Shown piece after piece: positions 43,064 to 52,039 of a stretch of DNA of 64,000 bases; positions within the stretch are counted from its first letter, which is position 1; each line of letters opens with the position of its first letter. The notes beneath the pieces are model-generated. The model was not told the origin of the DNA, made no database searches, and saw only the letters and a program-made list of their open reading frames with translations. A program made the translations under genes and the position numbers. The DNA comes from Candidatus Roizmanbacteria bacterium (GTDB taxonomy: Bacteria > Patescibacteriota > Microgenomatia > UBA1406 > GWC2-37-13), in the NCBI GenBank assembly GCA_012798265.1, contig JAAZNM010000007.1, forward strand, positions 1 to 64,000. The letters are read 5' to 3'.

Positions 43064-43690
43064 TTATTTAAAAAACTCGGAGTTGGGGTCTTTTGTCCAG
43101 GAAGATAAAGTCAATCCTTTTTTATCTTTTTCCGAGATGATCGACCCCGACTCGAGGATCTCTTTTTTGATATCTGATATAAAAGGGTCGCAGAGCGACC
43201 AATCGATTTCTTTGTCCATAACGGTAATACCCGCTTCTGTTTTGGGATTGTATTCGCCGCTGCAAAAATACTCAAGTGAGGAATCGGCCAAAAAATAACA
43301 GCCGTGGGCAAAACCTTTTGGCAGATAAATCCAATCCTGCGTAGCATCGACAAATTCAGATCTCATCTCATAAGCCCCGATCTTGCCGTAGGTCAAGGAG
43401 TTTTTTCTAATATCCAAAAAAAAATCAACTATATGACCTTGCGGAACTCTTACAAGCTTCTCCACATAAGGATCCCATTGGAAATGGAGACCACGAAAAA
43501 CTTTTTTTTTCGAGTAGCTGAGATTGGCTTGGACCAAATCAAATCCTTTAAGAAAATCAAGTTCCGGAAGATTTATTAGATCACTTTTTTTGTAAAGTTC
43601 GGTAAAAAAGCCCCTTTCGTCGACAAAACGTTGGACGGTCACGACTTTAATTTCGGGAAAAATTATTGACTTGACGTTTATGATCTTCAT
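43064..43690 (-). CDS. rfbC: dTDP-4-dehydrorhamnose 3,5-epimerase-like protein
   Basis: A 208-residue cupin of the RmlC family, which makes dTDP-L-rhamnose precursors for surface glycans. Conserved parts are FVDERGFFTELYKK, VQANLSYSKKKVFRGLHFQWDPYVEKLVRVPQGHIVDFFLDIRKNSLTYGK (catalytic His in RGLHFQ), and WIYLPKGFAHGCYFLADSSLEYFCSGEYNPKTEAGI. It may instead be another 3,5-epimerase of the same fold. Its ATG is only 5 nt after the end of tRNA-Met, so the mRNA is probably released by tRNA processing. It faces the glycan cluster that starts at 43793. Confidence 0.9.
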   Translation of the reverse strand: MKIINVKSIIFPEIKVVTVQRFVDERGFFTELYKKSDLINLPELDFLKGFDLVQANLSYSKKKVFRGLHFQWDPYVEKLVRVPQGHIVDFFLDIRKNSLTYGKIGAYEMRSEFVDATQDWIYLPKGFAHGCYFLADSSLEYFCSGEYNPKTEAGITVMDKEIDWSLCDPFISDIKKEILESGSIISEKDKKGLTLSSWTKDPNSEFFK

Positions 43691-43695
43691 ATCGG

Positions 43696-43767
43696 TGTCA
43701 GCAGCAGGATTCGAACCTGCGACCGATCGCTTATGAAACGATTGCTCTACCGCTGAGCTATGCTGAC
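43696..43767 (-). tRNA. tRNA-Met (anticodon CAT)
   Basis: Minus-strand cloverleaf of 72 nt: acceptor GTCAGCA/TGCTGAC, anticodon stem ATCGT/GCGAT around the loop TTCATAA, T arm GCAGG-TTCGAAT-CCTGC, discriminator A. The G1-C72 pair and lack of the GGG/CCC anticodon-stem pairs argue for an elongator, not an initiator. A lysidine-modified tRNA-Ile2 is the alternative. Only CC of CCA is encoded. Confidence 0.93.
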
Positions 43768-43776
43768 TGATAATAT

Positions 43777-43784
43777 ATTATAAT
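43777..43784. promoter_or_regulatory. Symmetric ATTATAAT -10 shared by tRNA-Met and the GT2 gene
   Basis: Minus TATAAT (43777-43782) lies 9 nt before the tRNA 5' end, and plus TATAAT (43779-43784) lies 8 nt before the GT2 ATG. The two overlap by 4 bp in a perfect 8-bp palindrome. No strong -35 is seen in either direction. Confidence 0.6.
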
Positions 43785-43792
43785 ATAGCATT

Positions 43793-44695
43793 ATGGCAAA
43801 TGTTGAGCTGTCAATAATAATCATTTCTTTTAATACCAAAGAAGTGACCAAAAAATGTTTGGAGTCGGTATGGCGATCTCTGCAGGGATCAAAGATACGT
43901 TACGAAATCGTCGTCGTCGACAACAACTCAAGTGACGGATCGCCGGAGATGCTTGCCCGTCTTTCACAAAATAAAAAACTTAATCTGGTTTTCATAGCCA
44001 ATAAGGAAAACGTCGGTTTCGGCCGGGCCAATAACCAGGCAGTCAAAAAAGCCTACGGAGAGCACATACTTCTTTTGAACTCCGACACCGTCGTCCTTAA
44101 CCGATCTATAGAGAAACTATATTCCTTCTATAGGGAGAATCAAAAAAGAGTGAAATTCGTCGGGGCAAAACTTTTGAACTACGATCTGACCCCCCAACCG
44201 TCGGCCGCGTTTTTTTTCTCGCTCCCGGTCATCTTTGCCGCTCTGTTTTTAAAAGGAGACTACTGGGGTTTGACCAGATTCTCACCGGACAAAGTCAAAA
44301 AAGTCGACTGGATATCGGGTGCCTGCATTATGACTTCAAAAAAACTTTACCTGAGCCTTGGCGGTTTTGACGAAACCATATTTATGTATATGGAAGAGGT
44401 TGATCTTCTATACCGGGCCGCCAAAAAAAACTGGGCTACTTATATTTATCCCAAAGCCCAGATCATCCATCTTGGTTCTTCGTCCAGCAACGGCAAAACC
44501 TTTCCCATTCTTCAGGTTTTTAAAGGTTTCCTGTTTTTTTACGGTAAACATTGCTCTAAAATATCCTTATTGATTCTTAAGTTATTGTTAAAAATTAAAG
44601 CGTTTACCGCTTATTTTATTGGTCTTGTGACCCAAAACCAATATCTAAAAAAAACCTATGGCGAAGCCTACAAAATGGTCCAACTGGTTGGATGA
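43793..44695 (+). CDS. GT2-family glycosyltransferase (rhamnosyltransferase-like)
   Basis: A 300-residue GT-A enzyme. It starts VELSIIIISFNTKEVTKKCLESVWRSL, has the nucleotide-binding EIVVVDNNSSDGSPEMLARL, the metal site HILLLNSDTVVLN (SDT in place of DxD), and KVDWISGACIMTSKKLYLSLGGFDETIFMYMEEVDLLYRA. The C-terminal end has hydrophobic stretches that may touch the membrane. It opens the glycan cluster and overlaps the next gene by 38 nt. Confidence 0.93.
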   Translation: MANVELSIIIISFNTKEVTKKCLESVWRSLQGSKIRYEIVVVDNNSSDGSPEMLARLSQNKKLNLVFIANKENVGFGRANNQAVKKAYGEHILLLNSDTVVLNRSIEKLYSFYRENQKRVKFVGAKLLNYDLTPQPSAAFFFSLPVIFAALFLKGDYWGLTRFSPDKVKKVDWISGACIMTSKKLYLSLGGFDETIFMYMEEVDLLYRAAKKNWATYIYPKAQIIHLGSSSSNGKTFPILQVFKGFLFFYGKHCSKISLLILKLLLKIKAFTAYFIGLVTQNQYLKKTYGEAYKMVQLVG

Positions 44696-46202
44696 GAATC
44701 TGGTCAAGATACTGTTGATTGCCTTTTCTGTTTTAATACCCCTTTATCCAAAACTACCCCTGAAAATGATCAACTATACCTATATTGCCATTAGGATGGA
44801 TGATGTTTTTTTTGTCATAATCTTTTTGGTTTTTTTAATACAGCTTTTCAGGAAAAAAGTCAACTTGGCGACCAGATACCTGCCTTTGTTTGTCGTCTTT
44901 TGGACCGGGGTTTTCGCCTCGGCTTTATACGGAATATATGTCCAACATACCATAGTCATCAAAAATCTCGGTTTTTTGCATGCGCTAAGGAGAGTTGAGT
45001 ACATGTCTCTTTTCTTTATTGCTTTTTCGGTGATAAAATCCAAAAAGGATTTCCGCGATGTGATCGTCGGTCTTTTGGTCGGTCTGTTGTTTGTTAATAT
45101 CTACGGCCTCGGCCAAAAGTTCATCGGTTGGCCGGCTGTCCAGACTATGAATCCCGAATACGCCAAGGGATATCTCCTTTATCTGACTCCCGAAGCCAGA
45201 GTTTCTTCGACCTTTGCCGGACACTATGATCTGGCTGCCTACCTTATTTTTTTGATCCCTTTGGTGCTGGCTTATTTTATTCTTAATGGTCATGTGTTTT
45301 ACTTTATACTGTTTATCCTATCGCTGATGATTCTGGTTTTTACCGCTTCACGCGCCTCCTATGTTGCCTATATTGTCTCGGCCTTTCCTTTTTTGCTGTT
45401 AAACAAAAAAATAAGGACGTTTTTAGCCGTATTCGCCATGACGGTAATTTTGACTTTTTTCTCCCAAAACCTGACATCTAGGATAAAAAGGACCTTCCAG
45501 GTAAAAAGGGTCTTTGTCAACGAAAAAACCGGTCAGGTAATTATGCCTCAAACCATCACGACCAAAGAGTTGCCGGCCGGCAATTTTTACGTCAACGTCG
45601 ACAAAAAAGATAACCCGGACAGTTCGGGCAGTCAACCGACGATGACCAAGGACGAACAACTTATCGTCAAAAAACAGATTCTCGAAGATATCCGCAGCCA
45701 AGCCAAAAAGGAAGGAAAGGTATTGACAAAAAAAGAGGAGGAAGTACTTTTATCCTCAATTTCAGCCAGCCTTAAGCCTATCAACACGATTGCCTCAGAC
45801 ATCTCTTTTGCCACCAGACTCCAGGTGGAATGGCCACGGGCTATTGCCGCTTTCCAAAAAAATATTATCCTCGGGACCGGACCGTCATCGATCACCGAAG
45901 CCACCGACAACGATTATTTAAGATGGCTCGGCGAATTCGGCCTTTGGGGAACTTTGGCCTTTTTCGGGATAATTTTCAAAATGACAAAGTCCGTGTATGA
46001 CAAATACAGAAAAACAAACAAAACCACCGGTTACATTTTGCTCGGCTATGTCTTTTCGGTTTTCGGACTGATGGTTAACGCCAGTTATATCGATGTTTTT
46101 GAGGCGTCAAAAGTCGCTTACATTTTCTGGATCGTCAGTGGTATTTTTGCCGCTTTTTCCCAAAGCACCATGAAAGATTTATCCGCTTATGAAAAAAAAT
46201 AA
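44658..46202 (+). CDS. O-antigen ligase/polymerase-like membrane protein (Wzy/WaaL type)
   Basis: A 514-residue polytopic protein with about ten membrane segments, and a large soluble loop (about residues 270-400) rich in Lys, Glu and Ser. The conserved Wzy_C-like segment is TFAGHYDLAAYLIFLIPLVLAYF, FTASRASYVAYIVSAFPF, and ILGTGPSSITEATDNDYLRWLGEFGLWG. Such enzymes polymerise or transfer lipid-linked glycans outside the membrane. It is flanked by overlapping glycosyltransferase genes on both sides. Confidence 0.85.
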   Translation: MAKPTKWSNWLDENLVKILLIAFSVLIPLYPKLPLKMINYTYIAIRMDDVFFVIIFLVFLIQLFRKKVNLATRYLPLFVVFWTGVFASALYGIYVQHTIVIKNLGFLHALRRVEYMSLFFIAFSVIKSKKDFRDVIVGLLVGLLFVNIYGLGQKFIGWPAVQTMNPEYAKGYLLYLTPEARVSSTFAGHYDLAAYLIFLIPLVLAYFILNGHVFYFILFILSLMILVFTASRASYVAYIVSAFPFLLLNKKIRTFLAVFAMTVILTFFSQNLTSRIKRTFQVKRVFVNEKTGQVIMPQTITTKELPAGNFYVNVDKKDNPDSSGSQPTMTKDEQLIVKKQILEDIRSQAKKEGKVLTKKEEEVLLSSISASLKPINTIASDISFATRLQVEWPRAIAAFQKNIILGTGPSSITEATDNDYLRWLGEFGLWGTLAFFGIIFKMTKSVYDKYRKTNKTTGYILLGYVFSVFGLMVNASYIDVFEASKVAYIFWIVSGIFAAFSQSTMKDLSAYEKK

Positions 46203-47646
46203 TTTTCGTATCCTTGATTTTTGGATAGTGATGACGGTCTTGTTTGTTGCTTTGGCTTTCAGGCTGTATAAAATCGATATTCCTTTGGCCGATCTCCATT
46301 CTTGGCGTCAGGCCGATACCGCCTCAGTCGCCCGCAACTTCGCAAGAAACGGTTACGACCTGCTCCACCCCCGTTATGACGATCTGTCGAACATCGGATC
46401 GGGTAAAGAAAATCCCCAAGGATACCGGATGGTTGAATTTCCTATCTACAATGCCTTTTTTGCTTTTGCCTTCCAAAAAATTCCTGGCCTACCTATTGAG
46501 ATCTGGGGAAGACTCGTAAGCATAATATTTTCGTTGGCGATTGTCGGCGCCATTTACTTTTTGGCCCTAAAGGAAGCCGGACGGACAGCTGCTTTTTTTG
46601 CTGCACTTACATACGCCGTTATGCCGTTTTTCGTATTTTTTTCACGAGTGATACTGCCTGACACAACCGCGACTGCCTTAAGTATCCTGGCAATACTATT
46701 TCTGTACGGATATTTCCAGATAAAAAAAAGATTTGTCAGGGCACTTCTTTGGACGGCGGGACTCGTATTTTTTGCCGCATCCATATTGGTCAAACCAACC
46801 GCCATTTTTTTCTCCGTCGTCCTTTTCTATTTATTTGCCGTAAATTACAGATTCTCCCTAGTCAAAAAGTTGGATTTTTATCTTTTTTTTATACTGGCGG
46901 TTATCCCTATTTTTCTTTGGCGTAATTATATACTCCAATATCCTGAAGGCATACCGGGAAGCGAATGGTTGCTGACGTCGGTCAACACCGCATCCGGTAT
47001 GCAAAAGATTTTTTTCAAACCGGCATTTTTCCGTTGGATATTTTTTGAAAGAATCAACAATCTTATCCTTGGCGGCTATCTTGTGTTTTTCTTTATTTTG
47101 GGAATAATCGCCAAACCAAAAGGAAATTTTTTTTACAGTTTTCTTTTTTCGTCACTGTTTTATCTTTTCGTTTTTCAGGGCGGTAACGTCCAACACGAAT
47201 ACTATCAGATACTGATTTTACCAACGATCGCCATCTTCGTAGGGCTAGGGGTTGCTTTCGTTTTGAAAAAAGGTCAGACATCGATAAATAGTTTTTTTGC
47301 TTATACGCTTGTCCTGATCATCTTCGCCTTTTCCTGGTTCTTTTCTTATTACCGGGTAAAGGATTTTTACAGTTATTCTTCCGACTTGCCTCAGATAGTC
47401 AAAATCATTTCCTCATTAACCAAGGACACCGACAAAGTCGTCACCGACTCAACCGGAGATACGACCCTGCTTTATCTTATAGACAGAAAAGGAGCGCCGG
47501 CACCGTACAAAGAAATGGACGAGCTTAAAAAAAGCGGCTATTGTTGTTTCGTCACCTTTAACCAATCGGTTATAACCGGTATGAAACAGGAAAAAAAGCA
47601 TCCGGTGATTTTTGAAAATGATAAATTCGCCCTATTTGAACTATGA
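46189..47646 (+). CDS. GT39/ArnT-like membrane glycosyltransferase
   Basis: A 485-residue integral membrane protein with about 10-12 helices. The first external loop holds FRLYKIDIPLADLHSWRQADTASVARNFARNGYDLLHPRYD with an acidic residue after the first helix, as in the PMT/ArnT (GT-C) fold. These enzymes use polyprenyl-phosphate sugars. The C-terminal part is a small soluble domain (KIISSLTKDTDKVVTDSTGDTTLLYLIDRKG). It overlaps the ligase-like gene by 14 nt and the next GT4 gene by 4 nt. Confidence 0.82.
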   Translation: MKKNNFRILDFWIVMTVLFVALAFRLYKIDIPLADLHSWRQADTASVARNFARNGYDLLHPRYDDLSNIGSGKENPQGYRMVEFPIYNAFFAFAFQKIPGLPIEIWGRLVSIIFSLAIVGAIYFLALKEAGRTAAFFAALTYAVMPFFVFFSRVILPDTTATALSILAILFLYGYFQIKKRFVRALLWTAGLVFFAASILVKPTAIFFSVVLFYLFAVNYRFSLVKKLDFYLFFILAVIPIFLWRNYILQYPEGIPGSEWLLTSVNTASGMQKIFFKPAFFRWIFFERINNLILGGYLVFFFILGIIAKPKGNFFYSFLFSSLFYLFVFQGGNVQHEYYQILILPTIAIFVGLGVAFVLKKGQTSINSFFAYTLVLIIFAFSWFFSYYRVKDFYSYSSDLPQIVKIISSLTKDTDKVVTDSTGDTTLLYLIDRKGAPAPYKEMDELKKSGYCCFVTFNQSVITGMKQEKKHPVIFENDKFALFEL

Positions 47647-48842
47647 AGATTTTGATGATTACCCCCTATGTTCCTTACCCTACTTCTTCAGGGGGCCAGA
47701 TCAGGACTTTTAATTTGCTCAAGTACCTTAGTAGGAAAAACGAGATTGTATTGGTGTGCCTTTACAAATTCGACAAAGAAAAACAGTATGAGTCATTCCT
47801 TCGACCTTATTGTAAGAAAATATATTTTTGCCGCCGCCCGGAAAAACCGTGGCAGATAAAAACCATTTTCAAGGCGGTGTTTTCCAGCCAACCTTTTCTG
47901 ATAGTCAGAAACTTTTCCGAGGAAGCCAAAAACGTTTTGCAACAACTTTTTTCCGACGAAAATTTCGATGTCATTCATGTAGAAACATTTTACGTCATGC
48001 CCCATCTTCCGAAAACAAACACCCCGATCCTTTTGGTCGAACAGACAATCGAATATGAGGTCTACCGGCATTTTGTCGATTCCTTACCATTTTTTATCAG
48101 GTTCCTCTTTTTGACCGATATCGTCAAACTCAAATATTGGGAAAGATATTATTGGAACAAGGCCGACATGGTCGCGGCAGTTTGCGAATCCGATAAAAAA
48201 ATTATCACTTCGCTTGAAGGCAAGATCAAACCGACGATTGTCCCCAACGGTGCCGGTGACGAGATGATCGTCAAAAACTTAAGCAAGAAAAAAAACCAAA
48301 TGCCGGTACTTTTATTCCAAGGGAACTTTCTTTGGCTTCAGAACACAGAAGCCGCCAATTACCTGGTGGAAAAGATCTATCCGCTGCTGGAAAACAGGCT
48401 TGATCGGTTTAAGCTGATTATCGCCGGACAATCGGCTAGCAAAAAAATCAAACCGCTATCCGAAAAAAACATCGAGGTTATCGATGTCGAATCAAAAAAC
48501 AATCATCTGGTCAAAAATCTTTACCAAGAGTCCACTCTTTTTATAGCCCCCATATTCGGCCCGGGCGGCACCAGGTTAAAAATATTGGCGGCCATGGCCA
48601 GCGGTCTACCGGTAGTATCGACAAGAATCGGCGTCGAAGGACTTGATGTCAAAGATGGGCAGGAGGTCATGATAGCCAACTCTCCAATGGAGTTTGTCGA
48701 AAAAATAGGGTCCATCCTGAGAGATGAAAAACAGTATGAAACGATCAGGTCAAATGCCCACCGGTTGATCGACCGGATTTACAACTGGGAAAAAATTTCC
48801 AAAAATTTGGAAGTTGTTTATCAAAAATTGACTAAAAAATGA
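47643..48842 (+). CDS. GT4-family glycosyltransferase
   Basis: A 399-residue GT-B enzyme. The N-terminal domain begins MKILMITPYVPYPTSSGGQIRTFNLLKYLSRKNEIVLVCL. The donor-binding domain has LLFQGNFLWLQNTEAANYLVEKIYPLL, and the C-terminal FIAPIFGPGGTRLKILAAMASGLPVVSTRIGVEGLDVKDG, which holds a variant of the E-x7-E motif. Resembles the TuaH/stp1-like group. ATGA-coupled at both ends. Confidence 0.93.
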   Translation: MKILMITPYVPYPTSSGGQIRTFNLLKYLSRKNEIVLVCLYKFDKEKQYESFLRPYCKKIYFCRRPEKPWQIKTIFKAVFSSQPFLIVRNFSEEAKNVLQQLFSDENFDVIHVETFYVMPHLPKTNTPILLVEQTIEYEVYRHFVDSLPFFIRFLFLTDIVKLKYWERYYWNKADMVAAVCESDKKIITSLEGKIKPTIVPNGAGDEMIVKNLSKKKNQMPVLLFQGNFLWLQNTEAANYLVEKIYPLLENRLDRFKLIIAGQSASKKIKPLSEKNIEVIDVESKNNHLVKNLYQESTLFIAPIFGPGGTRLKILAAMASGLPVVSTRIGVEGLDVKDGQEVMIANSPMEFVEKIGSILRDEKQYETIRSNAHRLIDRIYNWEKISKNLEVVYQKLTKK

Positions 48843-49942
48843 GACTAGGCTTGGATATCTCTCAGATAGTCTATCAGGGTACCGGGGTAAGCCGTTTTAC
48901 CAAAGGACTGGTTGATGCCATTCTCCGATATGACTCCGATAACCAGTGGACTTTTTTTTTCGCATCTTTAAGGAGGAACATAGATCCTAATCTGGAAAAA
49001 GAAATAAGGCAAAAAGGGATCTGTATTGTCAAAGGCAAAATGCCCCCGACACTTCTTTCTTTTTTTTGGAATCAAATCCATACCTTGCCGATTGAATCGC
49101 TGGTTGGACAGCTTGATTGGTTTATATCTTCAGACTGGACCGAACCTCCTGCCAAAAAAATAAAAAAAGCAACCATAGTCCACGACCTTGTTTATCTCCG
49201 TTTTCCAGAAACCGTAGATAAAACCATTCTAGAAACCCAAAAAAAACGTCTCAAGTGGGTAAAGAAAGAGTCGCGGATAATTTTTGCCGATTCACAACAG
49301 ACGAAGAACGATCTGATTGACTTATTGGATATGCAAAAAGACAAAGTAGTCGTCAACTACCCCGGCGTCGATGTCGCCGTTCCCGATAAAGCGACCGTCG
49401 AAAAAACGTTGAAAAAGTACCGTATAGACAAACCTTTTGTCCTGTCAGTCGGGAAGGTTGAACCGAGGAAAAATTATAACCGGTTGATTGACGCTTTCGG
49501 TCTTTTAGGATACGACGACATCGATCTTATTATCATCGGACCAAAAGGCTGGCAGGAACTTAACGCGAAAAACGCACATATAAAAATAATCAACCATGTT
49601 TCCGACGAAGAGTTGTTTTCTTTTTACCGTTCTTGCCTTTTTTTCATCATGCCTTCAATCTGGGAAGGTTTTGGCTATCCGATAGTCGAAGCTATGCGCT
49701 TGGGCGCTCCGGTAACCTGCGCCAAAGTTTCTTCATTAATGGAGCTCGGCGGACAGGCGGTATTGTTTTTCAACCCCCTTAAAGTGGATGAGATATCCCA
49801 AGCTATTAAAAAAATGACCGAAGAAAAAACGATAAGGAAAAGTCTATCCGAAAAAGGATTGGAACAATCGAAACAATTTAGTTGGAAGAGGTATTATAAT
49901 AATCTGATTGAAGGATTAGAAATTAAAAAATACAGCCCATGA
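48839..49942 (+). CDS. GT4-family glycosyltransferase
   Basis: A 367-residue GT-B enzyme. It starts RLGLDISQIVYQGTGVSRFTKGLVDAIL, has KATIVHDLVYLRFPETVDKT, the linker SVGKVEPRKNYNRLIDAF, and the E-x7-E region MPSIWEGFGYPIVEAMRLGAPVTCAKVSSLMELGGQAVLFFNPLKVDEI. Mannosyl- or rhamnosyltransferases of polysaccharide clusters look like this; the sugar is unknown. It overlaps both neighbours by 4 nt. Confidence 0.94.
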   Translation: MRLGLDISQIVYQGTGVSRFTKGLVDAILRYDSDNQWTFFFASLRRNIDPNLEKEIRQKGICIVKGKMPPTLLSFFWNQIHTLPIESLVGQLDWFISSDWTEPPAKKIKKATIVHDLVYLRFPETVDKTILETQKKRLKWVKKESRIIFADSQQTKNDLIDLLDMQKDKVVVNYPGVDVAVPDKATVEKTLKKYRIDKPFVLSVGKVEPRKNYNRLIDAFGLLGYDDIDLIIIGPKGWQELNAKNAHIKIINHVSDEELFSFYRSCLFFIMPSIWEGFGYPIVEAMRLGAPVTCAKVSSLMELGGQAVLFFNPLKVDEISQAIKKMTEEKTIRKSLSEKGLEQSKQFSWKRYYNNLIEGLEIKKYSP

Positions 49943-51042
49943 TTATAGGCGTTGACGGCAACGAAGCCAATGTCACTCAAAAGGTCGGAGTCTCAACCTA
50001 CACCGACAATCTTCTCCATTACTTTCATCAAAACGCCGGACCAGAACTTAGATTCAAAATATTCCTGAAAAACGATCCTTGCCAAACTATGCCCCGACAA
50101 AACCGTTTTTTCCGCTATGAGGTCATTAAAGGTCGGATTTTTTGGTCACAGTTTTTTTTACCGCTCCGCCTTTATCTAAAAAAAGACATCGATATTTTTT
50201 TTTCTCCGGCTCACTATGCACCGCGCTTCTGTTCCGTGCCTTACGTAGTTACGATTCATGACCTGGCTTATCTCTACTATCCTGACGAATTTTTAAAAAA
50301 AGACCTTTACAAACTGAAAAAGTGGACCAGCTATTCCCTTAAAAACGCCGCTTCGGTCATCGCCGTTTCCCAAAGCACAAAAAAAGACATCCTCAAGAAC
50401 TATCCCGTCCCAGAAAACAAGATAAAGGTGATATATAACGGTTATGAAAAAAAACTGAAAAACAAAATAGCCTTAAAAAGGCTTAAGGAGACTAACGGAA
50501 AACAACCATTTATCCTTTATGTCGGAACGATACAACCCAGGAAAAACATCGATACCCTCATCAAAGCCTTTGCCGATTTTAAGCGAGAAAACGAGGAATA
50601 TAAGCTGATTATAGCCGGAAAAAAAGGCTGGCTTTTTGAAAGCGTATTTGATCTAGTCAATGAACTTGGCCTGTCTGACAGCGTTTATTTTACCGATTAC
50701 ATCTCAGACCGACAGTTGGCTTATCTTTATCAAAATGCTTTTTGCCTTGTCCTGCCTTCATTCTACGAAGGTTTTGGTATCCCCGTGCTTGAGGCGATGT
50801 CCTTTGGCTGTCCAGTGATCGCCTCTTTTTCATCCAGCCTGCCTGAAGTTGGAGGCGACGCCTGTTTATACTTCAATCCGAAAAACCTCAAAGATCTTTC
50901 TGACAAACTGCGTTTGTTGAAAAAAGACGGAGGACTCCGATCCCAGCTGACAAAAAAAGGCAAGTTACGGATCAAGCTGTTTTCCTGGAAAGACTGTGCC
51001 GAACAAACCTTAAACGTACTAAAATCCGTCCATGAAAACTGA
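49939..51042 (+). CDS. GT4-family glycosyltransferase
   Basis: A 367-residue GT-B enzyme paralogous to the preceding one: IIGVDGNEANVTQKVGVSTYTDNLLHYF, FCSVPYVVTIHDLAYLYYPDEF, YVGTIQPRKNIDTLIKAFADF, and LVLPSFYEGFGIPVLEAMSFGCPVIASFSSSLPEVGGDACLYFNPKNLKDL. The similarity and adjacency suggest tandem duplication and divergence to different sugar linkages. The 3' end overlaps the FemAB-like gene by 11 nt. Confidence 0.94.
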   Translation: MIIGVDGNEANVTQKVGVSTYTDNLLHYFHQNAGPELRFKIFLKNDPCQTMPRQNRFFRYEVIKGRIFWSQFFLPLRLYLKKDIDIFFSPAHYAPRFCSVPYVVTIHDLAYLYYPDEFLKKDLYKLKKWTSYSLKNAASVIAVSQSTKKDILKNYPVPENKIKVIYNGYEKKLKNKIALKRLKETNGKQPFILYVGTIQPRKNIDTLIKAFADFKRENEEYKLIIAGKKGWLFESVFDLVNELGLSDSVYFTDYISDRQLAYLYQNAFCLVLPSFYEGFGIPVLEAMSFGCPVIASFSSSLPEVGGDACLYFNPKNLKDLSDKLRLLKKDGGLRSQLTKKGKLRIKLFSWKDCAEQTLNVLKSVHEN

Positions 51043-52039
51043 GATTCTGCCGTCCGGATTCGATATCGAAAGATACGAGAAACTCGCCAACCACCCTCTT
51101 CAATCATGGTACTGGGGAGAGGCGAGAAAAGCTATGGGGATTGAAGTTGTCCGCCTGGCCGATTTTAAAGACAATCTTATAGACAAAGTTTATCAAATGA
51201 CTCTTCATTCTATACCAAAAACAGGATACAGAATCGGATACCTGCCTCGGTCGTTTTTTCCTTCGACAAGTCTTCTAGATTTTTTGAGGGTTTACGGGAA
51301 GAAAAATAAAATAATTTTTTTCAAGATCGAACCTGATGAAGAAACCGGCGGACAAAAATTTGCCGAAACAAAGACTGCTATCTGCCGTTCATCCCATCCA
51401 CTTTTTCCCGAATGGACAATGACCTTGGATCTTGGAAAATCGGAAAAAGAGTTGCTTGACGGGATGAAGCCAAAAACAAGGTATAATATCCGACTGGCGG
51501 AAAAAAAAGGCGTTACCGTCAAAGAAATGTCGGACAATAACGGTTTTGGGGTGTTTATCAAGCTTTACTTCGAAACCTGCAGCAGACAAAAATACTTCGG
51601 ACACAATTACCGCTATCATAAAATCATCTGGGACAATCTGAAAAACCATCTCAGCCATATTTTGATTGCTTTTTACGATAAAACTCCGCTGGCTGCCTAC
51701 GAGCTTTTTCATTTTAAAAACAAATTCTACTATCCATACGGAGGAACATCGTTAAACCACAGAAATCTCATGGCATCAAATCTTCTTATGTGGGAAGCGA
51801 TAAAGCTTGGTAAAAAACTGGGGGCAAAACAATTTGATATGTGGGGTTCTTTATCTCCCAGATACAGTTTCAAACATCCCTGGTCTGGCTTTACCCGGTT
51901 TAAGGAAGGCTACGGAGCTAAATTTACCCAGATGGTCGGCAGTTATGACCTGATTATCAATCCCTTGTTTTACCGCTTCTATAATCTGGCTGAAAAAGCA
52001 AGAAAATTTTATCTTGGACTGAAAAGGAGCTCACTTTAG
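51032..52039 (+). CDS. FemAB/FemX-like aminoacyl or GNAT-fold transferase
   Basis: A 335-residue protein with the two GNAT-like subdomains of the FemAB family. Signatures are [40 protein letters not shown] (typical of Fem proteins), [54 protein letters not shown], and [20 protein letters not shown]. Fem proteins add amino acids from aminoacyl-tRNA to lipid II. In this glycan cluster it may modify a sugar or a wall-linked polymer instead. It overlaps lon by 4 nt (convergent). Confidence 0.85.
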   Translation: MKTEILPSGFDIERYEKLANHPLQSWYWGEARKAMGIEVVRLADFKDNLIDKVYQMTLHSIPKTGYRIGYLPRSFFPSTSLLDFLRVYGKKNKIIFFKIEPDEETGGQKFAETKTAICRSSHPLFPEWTMTLDLGKSEKELLDGMKPKTRYNIRLAEKKGVTVKEMSDNNGFGVFIKLYFETCSRQKYFGHNYRYHKIIWDNLKNHLSHILIAFYDKTPLAAYELFHFKNKFYYPYGGTSLNHRNLMASNLLMWEAIKLGKKLGAKQFDMWGSLSPRYSFKHPWSGFTRFKEGYGAKFTQMVGSYDLIINPLFYRFYNLAEKARKFYLGLKRSSL

